The notes beneath the pieces were generated by a model. It saw only the letters and a list, made by a program, of their open reading frames with translations. It did not search any database and was not told the DNA's origin. From Psychrobacillus lasiicapitis (GTDB lineage: Bacteria; Bacillota; Bacilli; Bacillales_A; Planococcaceae): a stretch of DNA of 64,000 bases. Below, piece by piece: positions 1 through 9,354 of the stretch (positions are counted from its first letter, which is position 1; every line of letters starts with the position of its first letter). Both the position numbers and the translations under genes were made by a program. Where the stretch lies: the NCBI RefSeq assembly GCF_006861795.1, contig NZ_VDGH01000012.1:1-64000 (forward strand). Reading direction: 5' to 3'.

Positions 1-127
1 AACCATTCCAACGACGCCCTAAGCGGCGCGAATGGCTCATCGCTCACCCGGCGGAAAGCGTCCACCCTGTAGCGGAAATCCAAGCGTCCACTTCATTCAA
101 CTCACTACCGCGCAGTTTCCCTATAAT
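1..127. repeat. GC-rich dispersed repeat, copy A (cut by window edge)
   Basis: A GC-rich block in otherwise AT-rich DNA. It shares GCGGAAAGCGTCCACCCTGT and the tail ACCGCGCAGTTTCCCTATAAT-like sequence with blocks near 21377, 44084, 44495, 61506 and 61719. No coding function is visible. The left boundary lies outside the window. Confidence 0.7.
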
Positions 128-181
128 ACTACTTGAAAAAAGTTCCCGCCTATCTAAATCTTCTAGAGTTTCCTAACCAAT

Positions 182-226
182 AAAAAAATGCACATATCAG
201 ATTGGATATCTGGATTAATGTGCATT
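182..226 (-). terminator. Rho-independent terminator of the FMN-reductase-like gene
   Basis: On the minus strand AATGCACAT pairs with ATGTGCATT around a central arm and is followed by a run of seven T. It lies about 40 bases after the stop of the gene that ends at 266. Confidence 0.75.
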
Positions 227-265
227 TTGTATGTTCCAGTCAACAAATTGGTTACATAGGATTTA

Positions 266-808
266 CTAGCGAATACTTTCCTGAAATTTACTAGCCGCAT
301 ATAATGCTTGTGTATCTTGTAGAATTTCCCCCGGTTTGTTACCTTCCCCAATAATATACCCTTCAAAACTTGTTCCCATAAAATCAAAAATATGTTGGAA
401 CTGCTGAATTAGTGGTAAGCCTTTCACGTATGGGTTATCTCCACCCACTGCAATCACATATGCTTTTTTTTGAGCCATTTGATTTTTAAAATCAGGATAC
501 TTTGCGTCTTTCAATGTCTGAGACCAGCGATCAATAAAATTTTTCGTCGTTCCCGACATGGAATACCAATAAATCGGCGTAGAAAAAATAAGAATATCAT
601 GCTGAAGTATGCAATCAATGATTGAATTATAATCATCATCGATTTCCGAAAACCCTTCCTCAGCATGTCGCTTATCCTCTATCGGTTTAATCAAATAATC
701 CTTCAAATATATCTCTTCCACGTCTAATCCTTGAATCGCCTTCTTTGTTAATGTCTCTGTATTGCCGTTTGGACGAGTTCCTCCGTACAGAACTGCTATG
801 GTCATCAT
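266..808 (-). CDS. NAD(P)H-dependent flavin oxidoreductase (flavodoxin-fold, FMN reductase family)
   Basis: About 180 aa, the usual length for the NADPH-dependent FMN reductase/flavodoxin-like quinone reductase family. Visible family signatures are the N-terminal beta strand plus phosphate loop (MTIAVLYGGTRPNGNTE) and the flavin-binding loop STPIYWYSMSGTTKNFIDRW near residues 80-100. It would reduce quinones, nitroaromatics or similar compounds in the cytosol; the substrate is unknown. I place the start at one of two adjacent ATG codons because GTGGAGGG upstream is the ribosome site; the GTG further upstream lies inside that site. It diverges from a LysR-type gene 126 bases away, a classic regulator/target pair, so LysR control is inferred. 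Confidence 0.85.
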   Translation of the reverse strand: MMTIAVLYGGTRPNGNTETLTKKAIQGLDVEEIYLKDYLIKPIEDKRHAEEGFSEIDDDYNSIIDCILQHDILIFSTPIYWYSMSGTTKNFIDRWSQTLKDAKYPDFKNQMAQKKAYVIAVGGDNPYVKGLPLIQQFQHIFDFMGTSFEGYIIGEGNKPGEILQDTQALYAASKFQESIR

Positions 809-934
809 AAATCCCTCCACTTTATTGTGAATTTGTTATTCTATAATTTCCATTATATAATGAAAACATTAATCATTAAAACAGATTATTTTGATTGAAT
901 CAATCGTAAAAAACGATTTAGGAAGGTGAAACAA

Positions 935-1831
935 TTGGAGAACAAACATCTGATTACCTTTCAGATAGCAGCTAAAACGTTGAACTTTACTCAAACTGCT
1001 AAAATGTTGAATTATGCTCAATCGAGCGTAACAGCACAAATGAAATCACTTGAAGCCGAACTGGGAACACCGTTGTTTGAACGTCTAGGTAAACGCTTAA
1101 TTTTGACAGAAGCCGGGTGCAAGTTTCAATTATACGCTGATAAAATGATTAGGCTGAATGAAGAGGCAAAGATGGCTGTTGGAGGAGATGAAGAACTCTC
1201 AGGGACTCTTACCATTGGGGCACAGGAAAGCCAGTGCACTTACCGACTTCCTCCTATCCTCATGGAGTTTAAGAAGACATATCCTAACGTCAAAGTCATT
1301 TTTAAGCCTGCACATTCTGACGAAATTGCTAGAAAGCAACTACTGGAGGGTTTGCTCGATATTGCATTTATCATGGATACAGTAAAACCAGGAGATGCCT
1401 TAAAAATAGAGTCTCTTATACAAGAAAATATCAAATTAGTTGTTGCGCCCGATCATCCATTACTTGCAAGACCGGAAGTTTGTCCAAAGGATTTAGAACA
1501 AGAAACCTTTTTGCTTACTGAAACTGGGTGTTCTTATCGAACTTTATTAGAAGACAATCTACGTTCAGCGAAGGTTTACCCATTAAATAAATACGAGTTC
1601 GGAAGTATAGAGGCCATAAAACAATGTGTTATTGCAGGATTGGGTATAGCTGTACTACCTGAAATGGCAATCGAGTCTGACATCCGTTCAGGGAAAATGA
1701 AGGAATTGGCTTGGCTAAACACCTCAACACCAGTTTTTACTCAAATTGCTTGGCACAAAGATAAGTTGATGACTCCTCCGTTACAAGCTTTTATACGATT
1801 AACTCATGAAACCTTTAAAGCTTTTACATGA
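935..1831 (+). CDS. LysR family transcriptional regulator
   Basis: About 298 aa with the LysR layout: an N-terminal winged helix-turn-helix (residues about 1-60, FTQTAKMLNYAQSSVTAQMKSLEAELGTPLFERLGKRLILTEAG) and a periplasmic-binding-like effector domain (about 90-295). I prefer the TTG at 935 because GGAAGGTG ends six bases before it; the in-frame GTG at 926 is inside that ribosome site. It is transcribed away from the flavin oxidoreductase gene, so it probably controls that gene and itself from the 126-base spacer. The effector is unknown. Confidence 0.9.
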   Translation: MENKHLITFQIAAKTLNFTQTAKMLNYAQSSVTAQMKSLEAELGTPLFERLGKRLILTEAGCKFQLYADKMIRLNEEAKMAVGGDEELSGTLTIGAQESQCTYRLPPILMEFKKTYPNVKVIFKPAHSDEIARKQLLEGLLDIAFIMDTVKPGDALKIESLIQENIKLVVAPDHPLLARPEVCPKDLEQETFLLTETGCSYRTLLEDNLRSAKVYPLNKYEFGSIEAIKQCVIAGLGIAVLPEMAIESDIRSGKMKELAWLNTSTPVFTQIAWHKDKLMTPPLQAFIRLTHETFKAFT

Positions 1832-2024
1832 AGCACTGAGAAACCCTAATCGCTTTTTATGCTCTCTCGAGTAAAGGGTCCCCTTCTTCCATAGGCGGAT
1901 GATGAAATAACCTATCATGTCTGAATTAATAAAATTAAGACTCCCATTGCATTAGAAAACCTTCTTAATCTATGCGATAATAAAAGAACGAACGTTTCTA
2001 TTATACCCGAAATGAGGTGCCGCT

Positions 2025-4169
2025 ATGAAACCTGTCATCTTAGCCGAAAAACCATCCCAAGCAAAGGCATACGCAGACGCTTTTTCTGTTAAGCGCCACG
2101 AGGGATATTTAGAAATCAACCCATGCCCGATTTTCCCAGAAGGAGCATATATAACTTGGGGAATCGGTCATTTAGTAGAATTGAAAGAACCAAAAGCATA
2201 TGATCCGAAGTGGGATAAATGGTCGCTAAACAGTTTGCCGATTTTACCGAACCGATATGAATTCCAAGTCGCAAAGGGTAAATTTAAACAGTTTTCGATT
2301 GTGAAAAAGCTTATAAAAGGGACAGATACTGTTATTAACGCATGCGACGTAGACCGTGAAGGTTCGAATATATTCTATAGTATATATAACCAAACAGGCG
2401 CGAGAGGAAAAACGATTAAACGATTGTGGATAAATTCACTTGAAGTTGATGAAGTGCGGAAAGGATTTGCAAATCTACAGGACAATCGCAAAGACCTTCT
2501 GTTGTATGAAGAAGCGAAAGCCCGTCAAATTAGTGACTGGCTTGTCGGCATGAATGGCTCAAGATTATATTCGCTTCTCCTGCAATCACAAGGTATTCGA
2601 GAAGTATTTCCAATCGGTCGTGTTCAATCACCAACTATCTATTTAATTTATCAACGACAAATGGAGATAGAAAACTTTGTTTCGGAGCCGTTCTTTGAAG
2701 TGGAAGCAATCTTTACAGCAGAGCATGGGACCTATAAAGGAAAAGCGAAAGCGAAAGAGCCAAAAAGAGAGATCATTCAGGCACTGCTCGCAAAGCATAA
2801 TATCCAACCAAATTCACCTGGGATTATTACTTCTGTGGAAAAGCTGGATAAACGGATGCCACCACCGCAGCTCCATTCTTTGTCCACATTACAAGCAACT
2901 GCCAATCGCTTGTGGAAAACGAGCCCGGCAGATGTCTTGAAGACCATGCAAGGGCTATATGAAAAGAAGCTTGTGACGTATCCAAGAACGGATTCTCGCT
3001 TTATAACCACAGGTGAGTTTTCTTATCTTGCAGGACAAGTCTCAGAATATCAACAGCTTATTGGACACCCCTTCCCTGTTGCTTCGCTCGTGCCTAAAAA
3101 GCGTTATGTGGATAATTCAAAAGTGCAAGAACACCATGCCATCATACCGACCAAAAAACTACCTACACAAGCTAAGCTTGCGGGGTTATCCAAGATTGAA
3201 AGAAATCTATACGAAGAAATCGTTCGCACGACACTCGCTATGTTTCATACTGATTATCTATATACGGAAACAAAAGTGACTACCGATGTAAATGGGTTAC
3301 CTTTTTTCACTATCGGAAAGACAGAGCGTGATAAAGGCTGGAAAGCATTGTTTGTTCGTTCTTCTAAAGAAACAGAAAAAGAAGAACCCTCACTTCCTCC
3401 TTTGGTTGAACAAGAAAAAGTAGAAAGTAATATTGGAATAAAAGAAGGAAAAACCCAACCTCCAAAGCCTTACACAGAAGGCCAACTAATTGCCATGATG
3501 AAAACTTGTGGAAAACTTGTGGAGGACAAAAATGAAACAGATATTTTAAAAGAAGTCGAAGGTCTTGGAACGGAAGCTACTCGAAGTGGAATTATTGAAA
3601 CAATTAAGCGTCATGGCTATATTGATGTAAAGAAAAACATTGTATCCATTACCGATAAGGGGCGTGTGCTTTGCCAAGCAATTGAAGGAAATCTTCTTGC
3701 AAGCCCATCCATGACCGCTAAATGGGAAACATACTTGCGAAAAATCGGCAATGGAGAAGGTTCACAAGAACGGTTTCTAGGTAGTATCGCAAAGTTTATT
3801 CAAAGCTTGTTACAAGAAGTCCCGAATCAATTAAAAACAAAAAATATTGATATAAAACTGGCTCCTCGTGCATCAAAATATGATTCGAAATTCAAGAGAG
3901 ATCCTATTGTAACTTGTCCCAAGTGTAAAAAAGGATCCATAATCGCCCATAAAAGTTTTTATGGTTGCACAGAATACAAAAATGGGTGTACACAGACGTT
4001 TAACGGCTTCTTTTTAAAGAAAAAGATTACTCCAAGCCAGATTAAACTTCTTTGTACAAAAGGGAAAACAAATGTTATCAAAGGCTTCGTTGCAGAAAAC
4101 GGTCAAACGTTCAATGCGAGCCTTACCTTTGTAGAAGGTAAAGTAAAGCTAGATTTTGCAAAAGAATAA
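2025..4169 (+). CDS. topB: DNA topoisomerase III
   Basis: 714 aa, close to other Bacillus TopB proteins. This type IA enzyme cuts one strand, passes the other and decatenates DNA. Visible: a Toprim domain with VILAEKPSQA (E8) and the metal-binding DVDREG at 108-113; the type IA core with active-site tyrosine Y319 in VTYPRTDSRF; the conserved TEATRSGIIETIKRHGYI segment; and a C-terminal zinc-ribbon-like CPKCKKGS...GCTEYKNGC (about 634-660). The ATG is preceded by AATGAGGTG. It is monocistronic, with a bidirectional terminator shared with the thiamin operon downstream. Confidence 0.95.
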   Translation: MKPVILAEKPSQAKAYADAFSVKRHEGYLEINPCPIFPEGAYITWGIGHLVELKEPKAYDPKWDKWSLNSLPILPNRYEFQVAKGKFKQFSIVKKLIKGTDTVINACDVDREGSNIFYSIYNQTGARGKTIKRLWINSLEVDEVRKGFANLQDNRKDLLLYEEAKARQISDWLVGMNGSRLYSLLLQSQGIREVFPIGRVQSPTIYLIYQRQMEIENFVSEPFFEVEAIFTAEHGTYKGKAKAKEPKREIIQALLAKHNIQPNSPGIITSVEKLDKRMPPPQLHSLSTLQATANRLWKTSPADVLKTMQGLYEKKLVTYPRTDSRFITTGEFSYLAGQVSEYQQLIGHPFPVASLVPKKRYVDNSKVQEHHAIIPTKKLPTQAKLAGLSKIERNLYEEIVRTTLAMFHTDYLYTETKVTTDVNGLPFFTIGKTERDKGWKALFVRSSKETEKEEPSLPPLVEQEKVESNIGIKEGKTQPPKPYTEGQLIAMMKTCGKLVEDKNETDILKEVEGLGTEATRSGIIETIKRHGYIDVKKNIVSITDKGRVLCQAIEGNLLASPSMTAKWETYLRKIGNGEGSQERFLGSIAKFIQSLLQEVPNQLKTKNIDIKLAPRASKYDSKFKRDPIVTCPKCKKGSIIAHKSFYGCTEYKNGCTQTFNGFFLKKKITPSQIKLLCTKGKTNVIKGFVAENGQTFNASLTFVEGKVKLDFAKE

Positions 4170-4172
4170 ATT

Positions 4173-4218
4173 GAAAAAGAGGATGTCCCTATCAAATACA
4201 AAGGATATCCTCTTTTTT
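4173..4218. terminator. Bidirectional terminator between topB and thiE
   Basis: AAAAAGAGGATGTCC pairs with GGATATCCTCTTTTTT. The A run on one side and T run on the other would terminate both converging genes. Confidence 0.85.
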
Positions 4219-4836
4219 CTACTTCTTAAGCTTTTCTAAAAAACTTTTCGCTGCAAGAGAAGGGGAATCTGCTTTCATTATTGCTGAAACAACAGCAACT
4301 CCAGCAATTCCGGTATGTTGTAATGTATCAACATTCTCTATCGCGATACCACCAATCGCCACTACAGGGATTGTAACAGTTTTCGTTATTTCTTCCAGCA
4401 CTCCGTGTGGTAATAGCTCCGCATCCTCTTTTGTACCCGTCGGAAAAACAGAGCCCACTCCTAAGTAAGTTGCTCCATTCCTTTCCGCATTTCTCGCTTC
4501 TTCTAGAGTTCCAGCTGAAACTCCAATAATAAATGATTTAGGGACGATTTTCTTTACAACAGCAAGAGGTAAATCAGACTGTCCAATATGCACACCTGCT
4601 GCATTTACTGCAATTGCTATATCTATTCGATCATTTATTATTAACGGAACATTATATGAATCTAATAGTTCTTTTACTGCCTTTGCTTTCTCATAAAACA
4701 CTTTTCCTAAACTACTTTTCTCTCGGAGTTGTACAATCGTTACGCCACCTTTGATTGCTTGCTCCACCACTTTTAACAATGAATCGATCGGTACTGATTC
4801 TTCCGTCACTAAATACAATGTCATATCAAGATTCAA
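4219..4836 (-). CDS. thiE: Thiamine-phosphate synthase
   Basis: About 205 aa TIM-barrel enzyme that joins HMP-pyrophosphate to thiazole phosphate to give thiamin phosphate. Family signatures: VQLREKS (diphosphate contact), PLIINDRIDIAIAVNAAGVHIGQSDLP (Mg and pyrophosphate binding), GVGSVFPTGTKED and VVAIGGI. The start is uncertain. A TTG at 4836 sits nine bases after AAAGAGG and overlaps the end of thiM by 11 bases; the next ATG at 4824 is further from any ribosome site. It is the last gene of the TPP-riboswitch operon and ends at the terminator shared with topB. Confidence 0.93.
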   Translation of the reverse strand: MNLDMTLYLVTEESVPIDSLLKVVEQAIKGGVTIVQLREKSSLGKVFYEKAKAVKELLDSYNVPLIINDRIDIAIAVNAAGVHIGQSDLPLAVVKKIVPKSFIIGVSAGTLEEARNAERNGATYLGVGSVFPTGTKEDAELLPHGVLEEITKTVTIPVVAIGGIAIENVDTLQHTGIAGVAVVSAIMKADSPSLAAKSFLEKLKK

Positions 4837-5635
4837 GAATAGAGACCTCTTTCCCCCATATATTTTCATCTAAATGAAATATCTCATCCATCAATTTAAC
4901 TTTAAATTGGCCAATTCCTGCTCCTTCAGAAAGTTTCCTTCTCGCTTGCTCTCCTGCTAAACTCATTGCTGACATTCCCGCGATACTTGCTGAAAAATAA
5001 TCATCTGTTGTTCCTGCAAAGCTAGCTATTAAGGTGGATGTCATACATCCTGTACCTGTTACTTTTGTTAACCATATATCCCCGTTTTCAATTTGAACAA
5101 TCTCTTTTCCATTAGATACAATATCAACTTTTCCACTCACTACCACAACACAAGAAAAAAGATTTGCAGCTTTCATCGCAAGTTCTTTACTATCCAATGA
5201 GTTATCCCCTGCATCTACACCACGCGTTTTCCCTTTTCCACCAATCAGTGAATCGATCTCGCTTGCATTCCCTCTAATAATCGCTACGCTTATTTTTGCT
5301 AAAAGTTCTCCTGCTACCTTCTTTCGATACGTTGTAGCTCCTACGCCTACAGGGTCGAATATAACGGGTATTCCTTTTTCATTTGCAGCTTTCCCAGCTA
5401 GTAGCATTGCAGAAAAAGTCTCCGCTTGAATTGTCCCTATATTCAGCACTAGTGCATTTGCTAATTGAACCATTTCCTCTACTTCTTCAACACTTGTTGC
5501 CATTACAGGAGAAGCTCCAATTGCAAGGGTTACATTTGCACAATCATTGATTGTCACCATATTGGTAATATGATGAACGAGTGGGTTTCGACTGCGGACA
5601 AGTGAGAATAAGTCACTAACTACTTTTCTATTCAT
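4826..5635 (-). CDS. thiM: Hydroxyethylthiazole kinase
   Basis: 269 aa ribokinase-like enzyme that phosphorylates hydroxyethylthiazole (THZ) so that it can be salvaged into thiamin. Visible: the N-terminal NPLVHHITNMVTINDCANVTLAIGASPVM substrate region, VIFDPVGVGATTYR, RGNASEI, and the C-terminal VTGTGCMTSTLIASF anion hole with the catalytic-type cysteine region. AGGAGAAATACTAG precedes the ATG. It sits 16 bases after thiD and overlaps thiE, so the salvage kinase and synthase are translated together. Confidence 0.95.
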   Translation of the reverse strand: MNRKVVSDLFSLVRSRNPLVHHITNMVTINDCANVTLAIGASPVMATSVEEVEEMVQLANALVLNIGTIQAETFSAMLLAGKAANEKGIPVIFDPVGVGATTYRKKVAGELLAKISVAIIRGNASEIDSLIGGKGKTRGVDAGDNSLDSKELAMKAANLFSCVVVVSGKVDIVSNGKEIVQIENGDIWLTKVTGTGCMTSTLIASFAGTTDDYFSASIAGMSAMSLAGEQARRKLSEGAGIGQFKVKLMDEIFHLDENIWGKEVSILES

Positions 5636-5651
5636 CTAGTATTTCTCCTAT

Positions 5652-6458
5652 CTATTTCATTCCCATTTTCGAGCTCTCATATAAATCATAAAAATGATGT
5701 GTCGGTCCGTGTCCTGAACCTAAAGACAAACTATGCGTAATCGCAGTAGTTATATACTGTTTTGCTAGTGTCACCGCCTCAAGTAAAGTAGAGCCTTTTG
5801 CTAAATTTGCTGCAATTGCAGAAGATAATGTGCAACCTGTGCCATGTGTATTTTCTGTCTGAATGCGATTCGCTTTTAACCAATGAAAGTCCACCCCATT
5901 GTAGAAAAGATCATTTGGAGGACCTATTAAATGTCCTCCTTTTATCAGTACAGCATCCACACCCATCTCCATTATTTGCTCACACGCTTTATACATTTCC
6001 TCTTCCGTTTGCAGCGTTCTTCCTATTAATACTTCTGCTTCTGGAATATTTGGTGTGATGATGGATGAAAGAGGAAGTATTTTTTCCTTTACAGCTTCCA
6101 CTGCAGATTCCTCCAAAAGGTAATGGCCACCTTTGGAGATCATGACTGGATCTACTACAATATACTTAGGTTTATATTTTTTTAATGTTTCTGCTACTAC
6201 TTGAACTGTTTCAACATTTCCGAGCATCCCAATTTTTACTGCATCTACTTGAATATCATCAAATACTGCTTCTATCTGATCTTGAATAATTTGCAAATCA
6301 ATTTGTTGAACAGAACGTACCTCTTTTGTATTTTGTGCTGTTACTGCAGTAATTACAGACATTCCGAATGCCCCATTTGCAGAGATTGCTTTAATATCTG
6401 CTTGGATACCTGCTCCTCCTCCTGAATCAGACCCTGCTATTGTAAGCACTGTTTTCAT
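5652..6458 (-). CDS. thiD: Hydroxymethylpyrimidine (phosphate) kinase
   Basis: 268 aa ribokinase-fold kinase that phosphorylates HMP and HMP-P to HMP-PP, the pyrimidine half of thiamin. The family start [18 protein letters not shown], the [15 protein letters not shown] segment, and the C-terminal [20 protein letters not shown] with the catalytic aspartate region are all present. GGGAGG lies eight bases before the ATG. Its 5' end overlaps the end of thiW by 32 bases, which points to translational coupling of uptake and phosphorylation. Confidence 0.95.
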   Translation of the reverse strand: MKTVLTIAGSDSGGGAGIQADIKAISANGAFGMSVITAVTAQNTKEVRSVQQIDLQIIQDQIEAVFDDIQVDAVKIGMLGNVETVQVVAETLKKYKPKYIVVDPVMISKGGHYLLEESAVEAVKEKILPLSSIITPNIPEAEVLIGRTLQTEEEMYKACEQIMEMGVDAVLIKGGHLIGPPNDLFYNGVDFHWLKANRIQTENTHGTGCTLSSAIAANLAKGSTLLEAVTLAKQYITTAITHSLSLGSGHGPTHHFYDLYESSKMGMK

Positions 6459-6948
6459 TTAATAATCCTCCCATAATTTTGTTTTTCATCATCACTTTTA
6501 ACAATCCAAACGCTAAAAAGGCTCCAGTAAACGAACTAAACATAAAGGCTGGCACAAATCCAAAAAGTGTTAGTTCTTTTCCAAATAGAAGGACGCCTAT
6601 CGGGTACGTTGCAATGGCACCGAGAATCCCAGTACCAACAACTTCTCCCACAAATGCAAATCCAAGCTTTTTCGTTTTTGAATACAAGAAACCAGCCAGA
6701 AGTGCGCCAATTACACTTCCTGGAAAAGCAAAAATAGAGCCCGTACCCAATAAATTTCGTAAAGTAGAAACGATTAATGCTCCCCCAACTGCATACCACG
6801 GACCTAACAACACAGCCAAAAGTACATTTGCGAAATGCTGGATTGGGAAGATCTTAGCAAAACCAACCGGTATAAATATGAGATGACTAGATATGGTCGT
6901 AATCGCAATAATGACCGATGTCAAAGTTAGCTTCCTTGTTTTATTCAT
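6427..6948 (-). CDS. thiW: Energy-coupling factor transporter S component ThiW
   Basis: About 173 aa and strongly hydrophobic, with five to six membrane segments. The N-terminus [50 protein letters not shown] is typical of ThiW substrate-capture (S) components. In this family it is thought to bind the thiazole precursor and use the shared ECF ATPase/T-component, none of which is encoded here. I place the start at the fourth codon (ATG) because AAGGTG, which contains an in-frame GTG, is its ribosome site. It lies between tenA and thiD in a TPP-controlled salvage operon, which supports the call. Confidence 0.9.
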   Translation of the reverse strand: MNKTRKLTLTSVIIAITTISSHLIFIPVGFAKIFPIQHFANVLLAVLLGPWYAVGGALIVSTLRNLLGTGSIFAFPGSVIGALLAGFLYSKTKKLGFAFVGEVVGTGILGAIATYPIGVLLFGKELTLFGFVPAFMFSSFTGAFLAFGLLKVMMKNKIMGGLLNENSAYNSRV

Positions 6949-6965
6949 TCTTTTCACCTTCTACC

Positions 6966-7649
6966 TTAGAGTGGCCATTCTTCTAATTGATCGTTCATTT
7001 CCCAAAACAAGTACTCGAATTTAGACGTCATTTGAAAATGTTCTTCAATCTGAGCAAGTTCTCTTTCGGGTTTACCTTCCGTTAACGTATCCATTAACTG
7101 GATTAACCACTTTGCTCCTGCTGCAAATTCTTCGGAATCATAAGTTTCTATCCATTTTGCATATTTGTTTGTGGATAAACTATCCCCATATTGTGCGCGT
7201 AGTAGCTTCCCGATTTCCCAGTAATCCCAAGCACAAGGGAGTAAACAGGAAACTAATTCTACAAGCGACCCATTTTGAGCAACATTTAACATATAGCGTG
7301 TATAGGCCAAATTTGTAGGAGTTGGCTTAGTAGCTTCTAACTCCTCTTTAGAAATACCAAACTCTGCAGCAAAAGCACGATGTAAATCCATTTCAAAATG
7401 GAGCGTATCGTGAAGGGTTTTTGAAAAGTTGGTCATCATTTCTAAATCAAGTGATTTTTGAACTCCTACCGCAAAAAGCTTCGAATAGTCTAATAGGTAG
7501 ACATAATCTTGCTTCATATAATGGATAAACTTTTCTTCAGCTAATGTTCCTTTTCCTAATTCTTGCACAAACGGATGTTGATGATTTTTCGCCCAAATCG
7601 GTTTTACATTTTCAAATAGTCGATCACTAAATTTCTTTGTAGATATCAT
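6966..7649 (-). CDS. tenA: Aminopyrimidine aminohydrolase / thiaminase II
   Basis: About 227 aa all-helical TenA protein. It hydrolyses 4-amino-5-aminomethyl-2-methylpyrimidine, a breakdown product of thiamin, to HMP. Family features include FVQELGKGTLAEEKFIHYMKQDYVYLLDYSKLFA, the active-cysteine region VELVSCLLPCAWDYWEIG, and the C-terminal EMTSKFEYLFWEMN-like segment. CAGGAGG seven bases before the ATG at 7649 fixes the start; a longer frame reaching 7679 lacks a ribosome site. It sits between the M20 hydrolase that would make its substrate and thiW. Confidence 0.95.
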   Translation of the reverse strand: MISTKKFSDRLFENVKPIWAKNHQHPFVQELGKGTLAEEKFIHYMKQDYVYLLDYSKLFAVGVQKSLDLEMMTNFSKTLHDTLHFEMDLHRAFAAEFGISKEELEATKPTPTNLAYTRYMLNVAQNGSLVELVSCLLPCAWDYWEIGKLLRAQYGDSLSTNKYAKWIETYDSEEFAAGAKWLIQLMDTLTEGKPERELAQIEEHFQMTSKFEYLFWEMNDQLEEWPL

Positions 7650-7679
7650 AAGACTTACCTCCTGAAATATTGGTTTCAT

Positions 7680-8957
7680 TTATTTTTTGGTATTGCACCA
7701 TTGGCAAATAAATAACAATAGAGTTTGTGTAAACAAAAGTAATTCCTCTATATTTAATTTTTCATCAACCGAATGTGCTTCTTCCAGTTTTCCTGGACCA
7801 TAAATAACAGTCGGAATTCCTGCTTGCCCAAGCCAGCCTGCATCAGTAACAGATTTAGACATCCCAATTTGGACTGGATTTTTTTCTATCTGCTCGTGAC
7901 ACGCTGCCAGTAGTAGACCTGCTGGATGTTCCGCATCCATTTTTAATGCCGGAAATACCTCACCACGTTCCTCAATCATAGATTTTCCGCCCCAACGATA
8001 TTGAAGAGGATTTTCCCTTAACCAAGGATCAGCCATCGCTACTTGGTTTAAATGATTTTCTATTTCAGTAGTAACTGATTCGTACGTTTCATTCGGATAA
8101 AAATGTACCGTAATCCAAAGTCTGCATTCATCCGCTACAAAAGCGGCGTGCCTGCCACCTTCAATAACTGCCGGATTAATCGTTGTTGTGCCGGGAGCAA
8201 ATCCAGGATATTGCTTCGTTACTGCCCAATGTCTCTCCAATTCTTGAAGACCCTCAATAATTTTCATCATTTTTTCTATGGCACTTGCGCCTTTTATTAA
8301 TCCTCCTGCATGCAACATTTTCATCCGCATGGCATCGTGGAAAACTTCCTTACTTTTAATCGTTATCCAACCAGTTATTACTCCACCTTGGCCATGAATT
8401 TGTCGATCACTTCCATCTACTACTAGAGCAAAATCAGCTGTATACCCTCTCTCTATACAAGATAGCGTTCCTGCTTCACCTGCTTCTTCTCCAATAACAG
8501 ACTGAATTTGTAAATCACCTTTAATTTCGATATTTAACTCTTTTAATAGTTTTACAGCTAACAACGTTGCTGCAATTGCGCCTTTCATATCAGAGGTACC
8601 TCTGCCAAATACATATCCATCTTTATTTGTTAGCTTAAATGCTGGCACAGTCCAAGCACTCTCATCCCCAACTTCTGCCACATCAATATGTCCATTAATG
8701 ATTAGACTGTGATAATGCAATCCTTCTGACCCTCTTTTTATCCCTACTACATTCGGATCATTTGGAAACACATCCCAACTATCGGTTTCAAATTGGTGTG
8801 CTTCTAAAAAGTTGGCAATATAATTTTGTATCTCCCCTGTATTTCTTGCAGGAGGACTTACTGTTGGGAAGCTAACTAATTCTTCCAGTATCAACAGGAG
8901 TTCCTCTTTATGTTCATTTACTGCTTTAATAATTCGATTTTGTATTTCTTTCTCCAT
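7680..8957 (-). CDS. M20 family metallo-amidohydrolase, probable formylaminopyrimidine deformylase (YlmB-like)
   Basis: 425 aa ArgE/DapE/M20 zinc hydrolase. Metal ligands are visible: H90 in INGHID, D123 in GRGTSDMKG, and the catalytic E157/E158 pair in GEEAGE. A dimerisation domain follows. As first gene behind a TPP riboswitch and directly before tenA, it most likely removes the formyl group from N-formyl-4-amino-5-aminomethyl-2-methylpyrimidine, the step assigned to YlmB in the Bacillus halodurans base-degraded thiamin salvage pathway. That role is inferred from context; the sequence alone says only M20 amidohydrolase. AAGGGGAAAGAA precedes the ATG. Confidence 0.85.
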   Translation of the reverse strand: MEKEIQNRIIKAVNEHKEELLLILEELVSFPTVSPPARNTGEIQNYIANFLEAHQFETDSWDVFPNDPNVVGIKRGSEGLHYHSLIINGHIDVAEVGDESAWTVPAFKLTNKDGYVFGRGTSDMKGAIAATLLAVKLLKELNIEIKGDLQIQSVIGEEAGEAGTLSCIERGYTADFALVVDGSDRQIHGQGGVITGWITIKSKEVFHDAMRMKMLHAGGLIKGASAIEKMMKIIEGLQELERHWAVTKQYPGFAPGTTTINPAVIEGGRHAAFVADECRLWITVHFYPNETYESVTTEIENHLNQVAMADPWLRENPLQYRWGGKSMIEERGEVFPALKMDAEHPAGLLLAACHEQIEKNPVQIGMSKSVTDAGWLGQAGIPTVIYGPGKLEEAHSVDEKLNIEELLLFTQTLLLFICQWCNTKK

Positions 8958-8990
8958 TTCTTTCCCCTTCCCAGCTATATTTCAGAAAAC

Positions 8991-9020
8991 AAAAAACCGC
9001 TCTCCATAAACGGAAAGCGG
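8991..9020 (-). terminator. Riboswitch expression-platform terminator
   Basis: On the minus strand CCGCTTTCC pairs with GGAGAGCGG across TTTA-like loop bases and is followed by six T. It sits between the TPP aptamer and the first salvage gene, so TPP binding would end transcription here. Confidence 0.85.
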
Positions 9021-9055
9021 CTGTTTTCTACACAGTTAAACTAAACATACGACAG

Positions 9056-9150
9056 TAGGGGACCAGCTGCTTCCCTCCGCTAGTATTAACTAGATCAGGT
9101 TCAAAGGGTTTACATCCATGATGTGTCTCAGCCTATAATAGGCTCCCCTA
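9056..9150 (-). promoter_or_regulatory. TPP riboswitch aptamer (THI element)
   Basis: The minus strand carries the conserved thi-box parts in order: P1 arm TAGGGGA, then GGCTGAGA, ACCCTTTGAACCTGATCTAG, TTAATACTAGCG, GGGA and the closing arm TCCCCTA. P1 pairs 9144-9150 with 9056-9062. It controls the whole six-gene operon that ends at 4219. Confidence 0.97.
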
Positions 9151-9182
9151 GCAGTCATCTATTTAATTGTTCATGCATCTAA

Positions 9183-9210
9183 ATCTTAACATAACTATTT
9201 AGAATTACAA
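9183..9210 (-). promoter_or_regulatory. Putative sigma-A promoter of the thiamin salvage operon
   Basis: On the minus strand TTGTAA (9205-9210) and TAAGAT (9183-9188) are separated by 16 bases. They lie about 33 bases upstream of the aptamer. Inferred from sequence only. Confidence 0.45.
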
Positions 9211-9309
9211 GAATGTTTCGCTAAATACTTGTATAGCTGTACATACTATTTGAACAGTGAACTTTTTAATCATCACTCTTTTTAGCTTAAAAGCTATTCG
9301 ATAAATCTT

Positions 9310-9336
9310 GGCGCATTCCTGTAACAGAAATGCGCC
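9310..9336 (-). terminator. Hairpin after the sigma/anti-sigma fusion gene
   Basis: GGCGCATTTC pairs with GAATGCGCC on the minus strand 18 bases after the stop codon. The following AAGATTTATC is only a weak T tract. Confidence 0.55.
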
Positions 9337-9354
9337 GGTTTGTATTTATATCAT

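Noticed and set aside
6479-6886. 135-codon frame opposite thiW
   Set aside because: Antisense shadow of a recognised membrane protein gene; composition and lack of start signals argue against coding.
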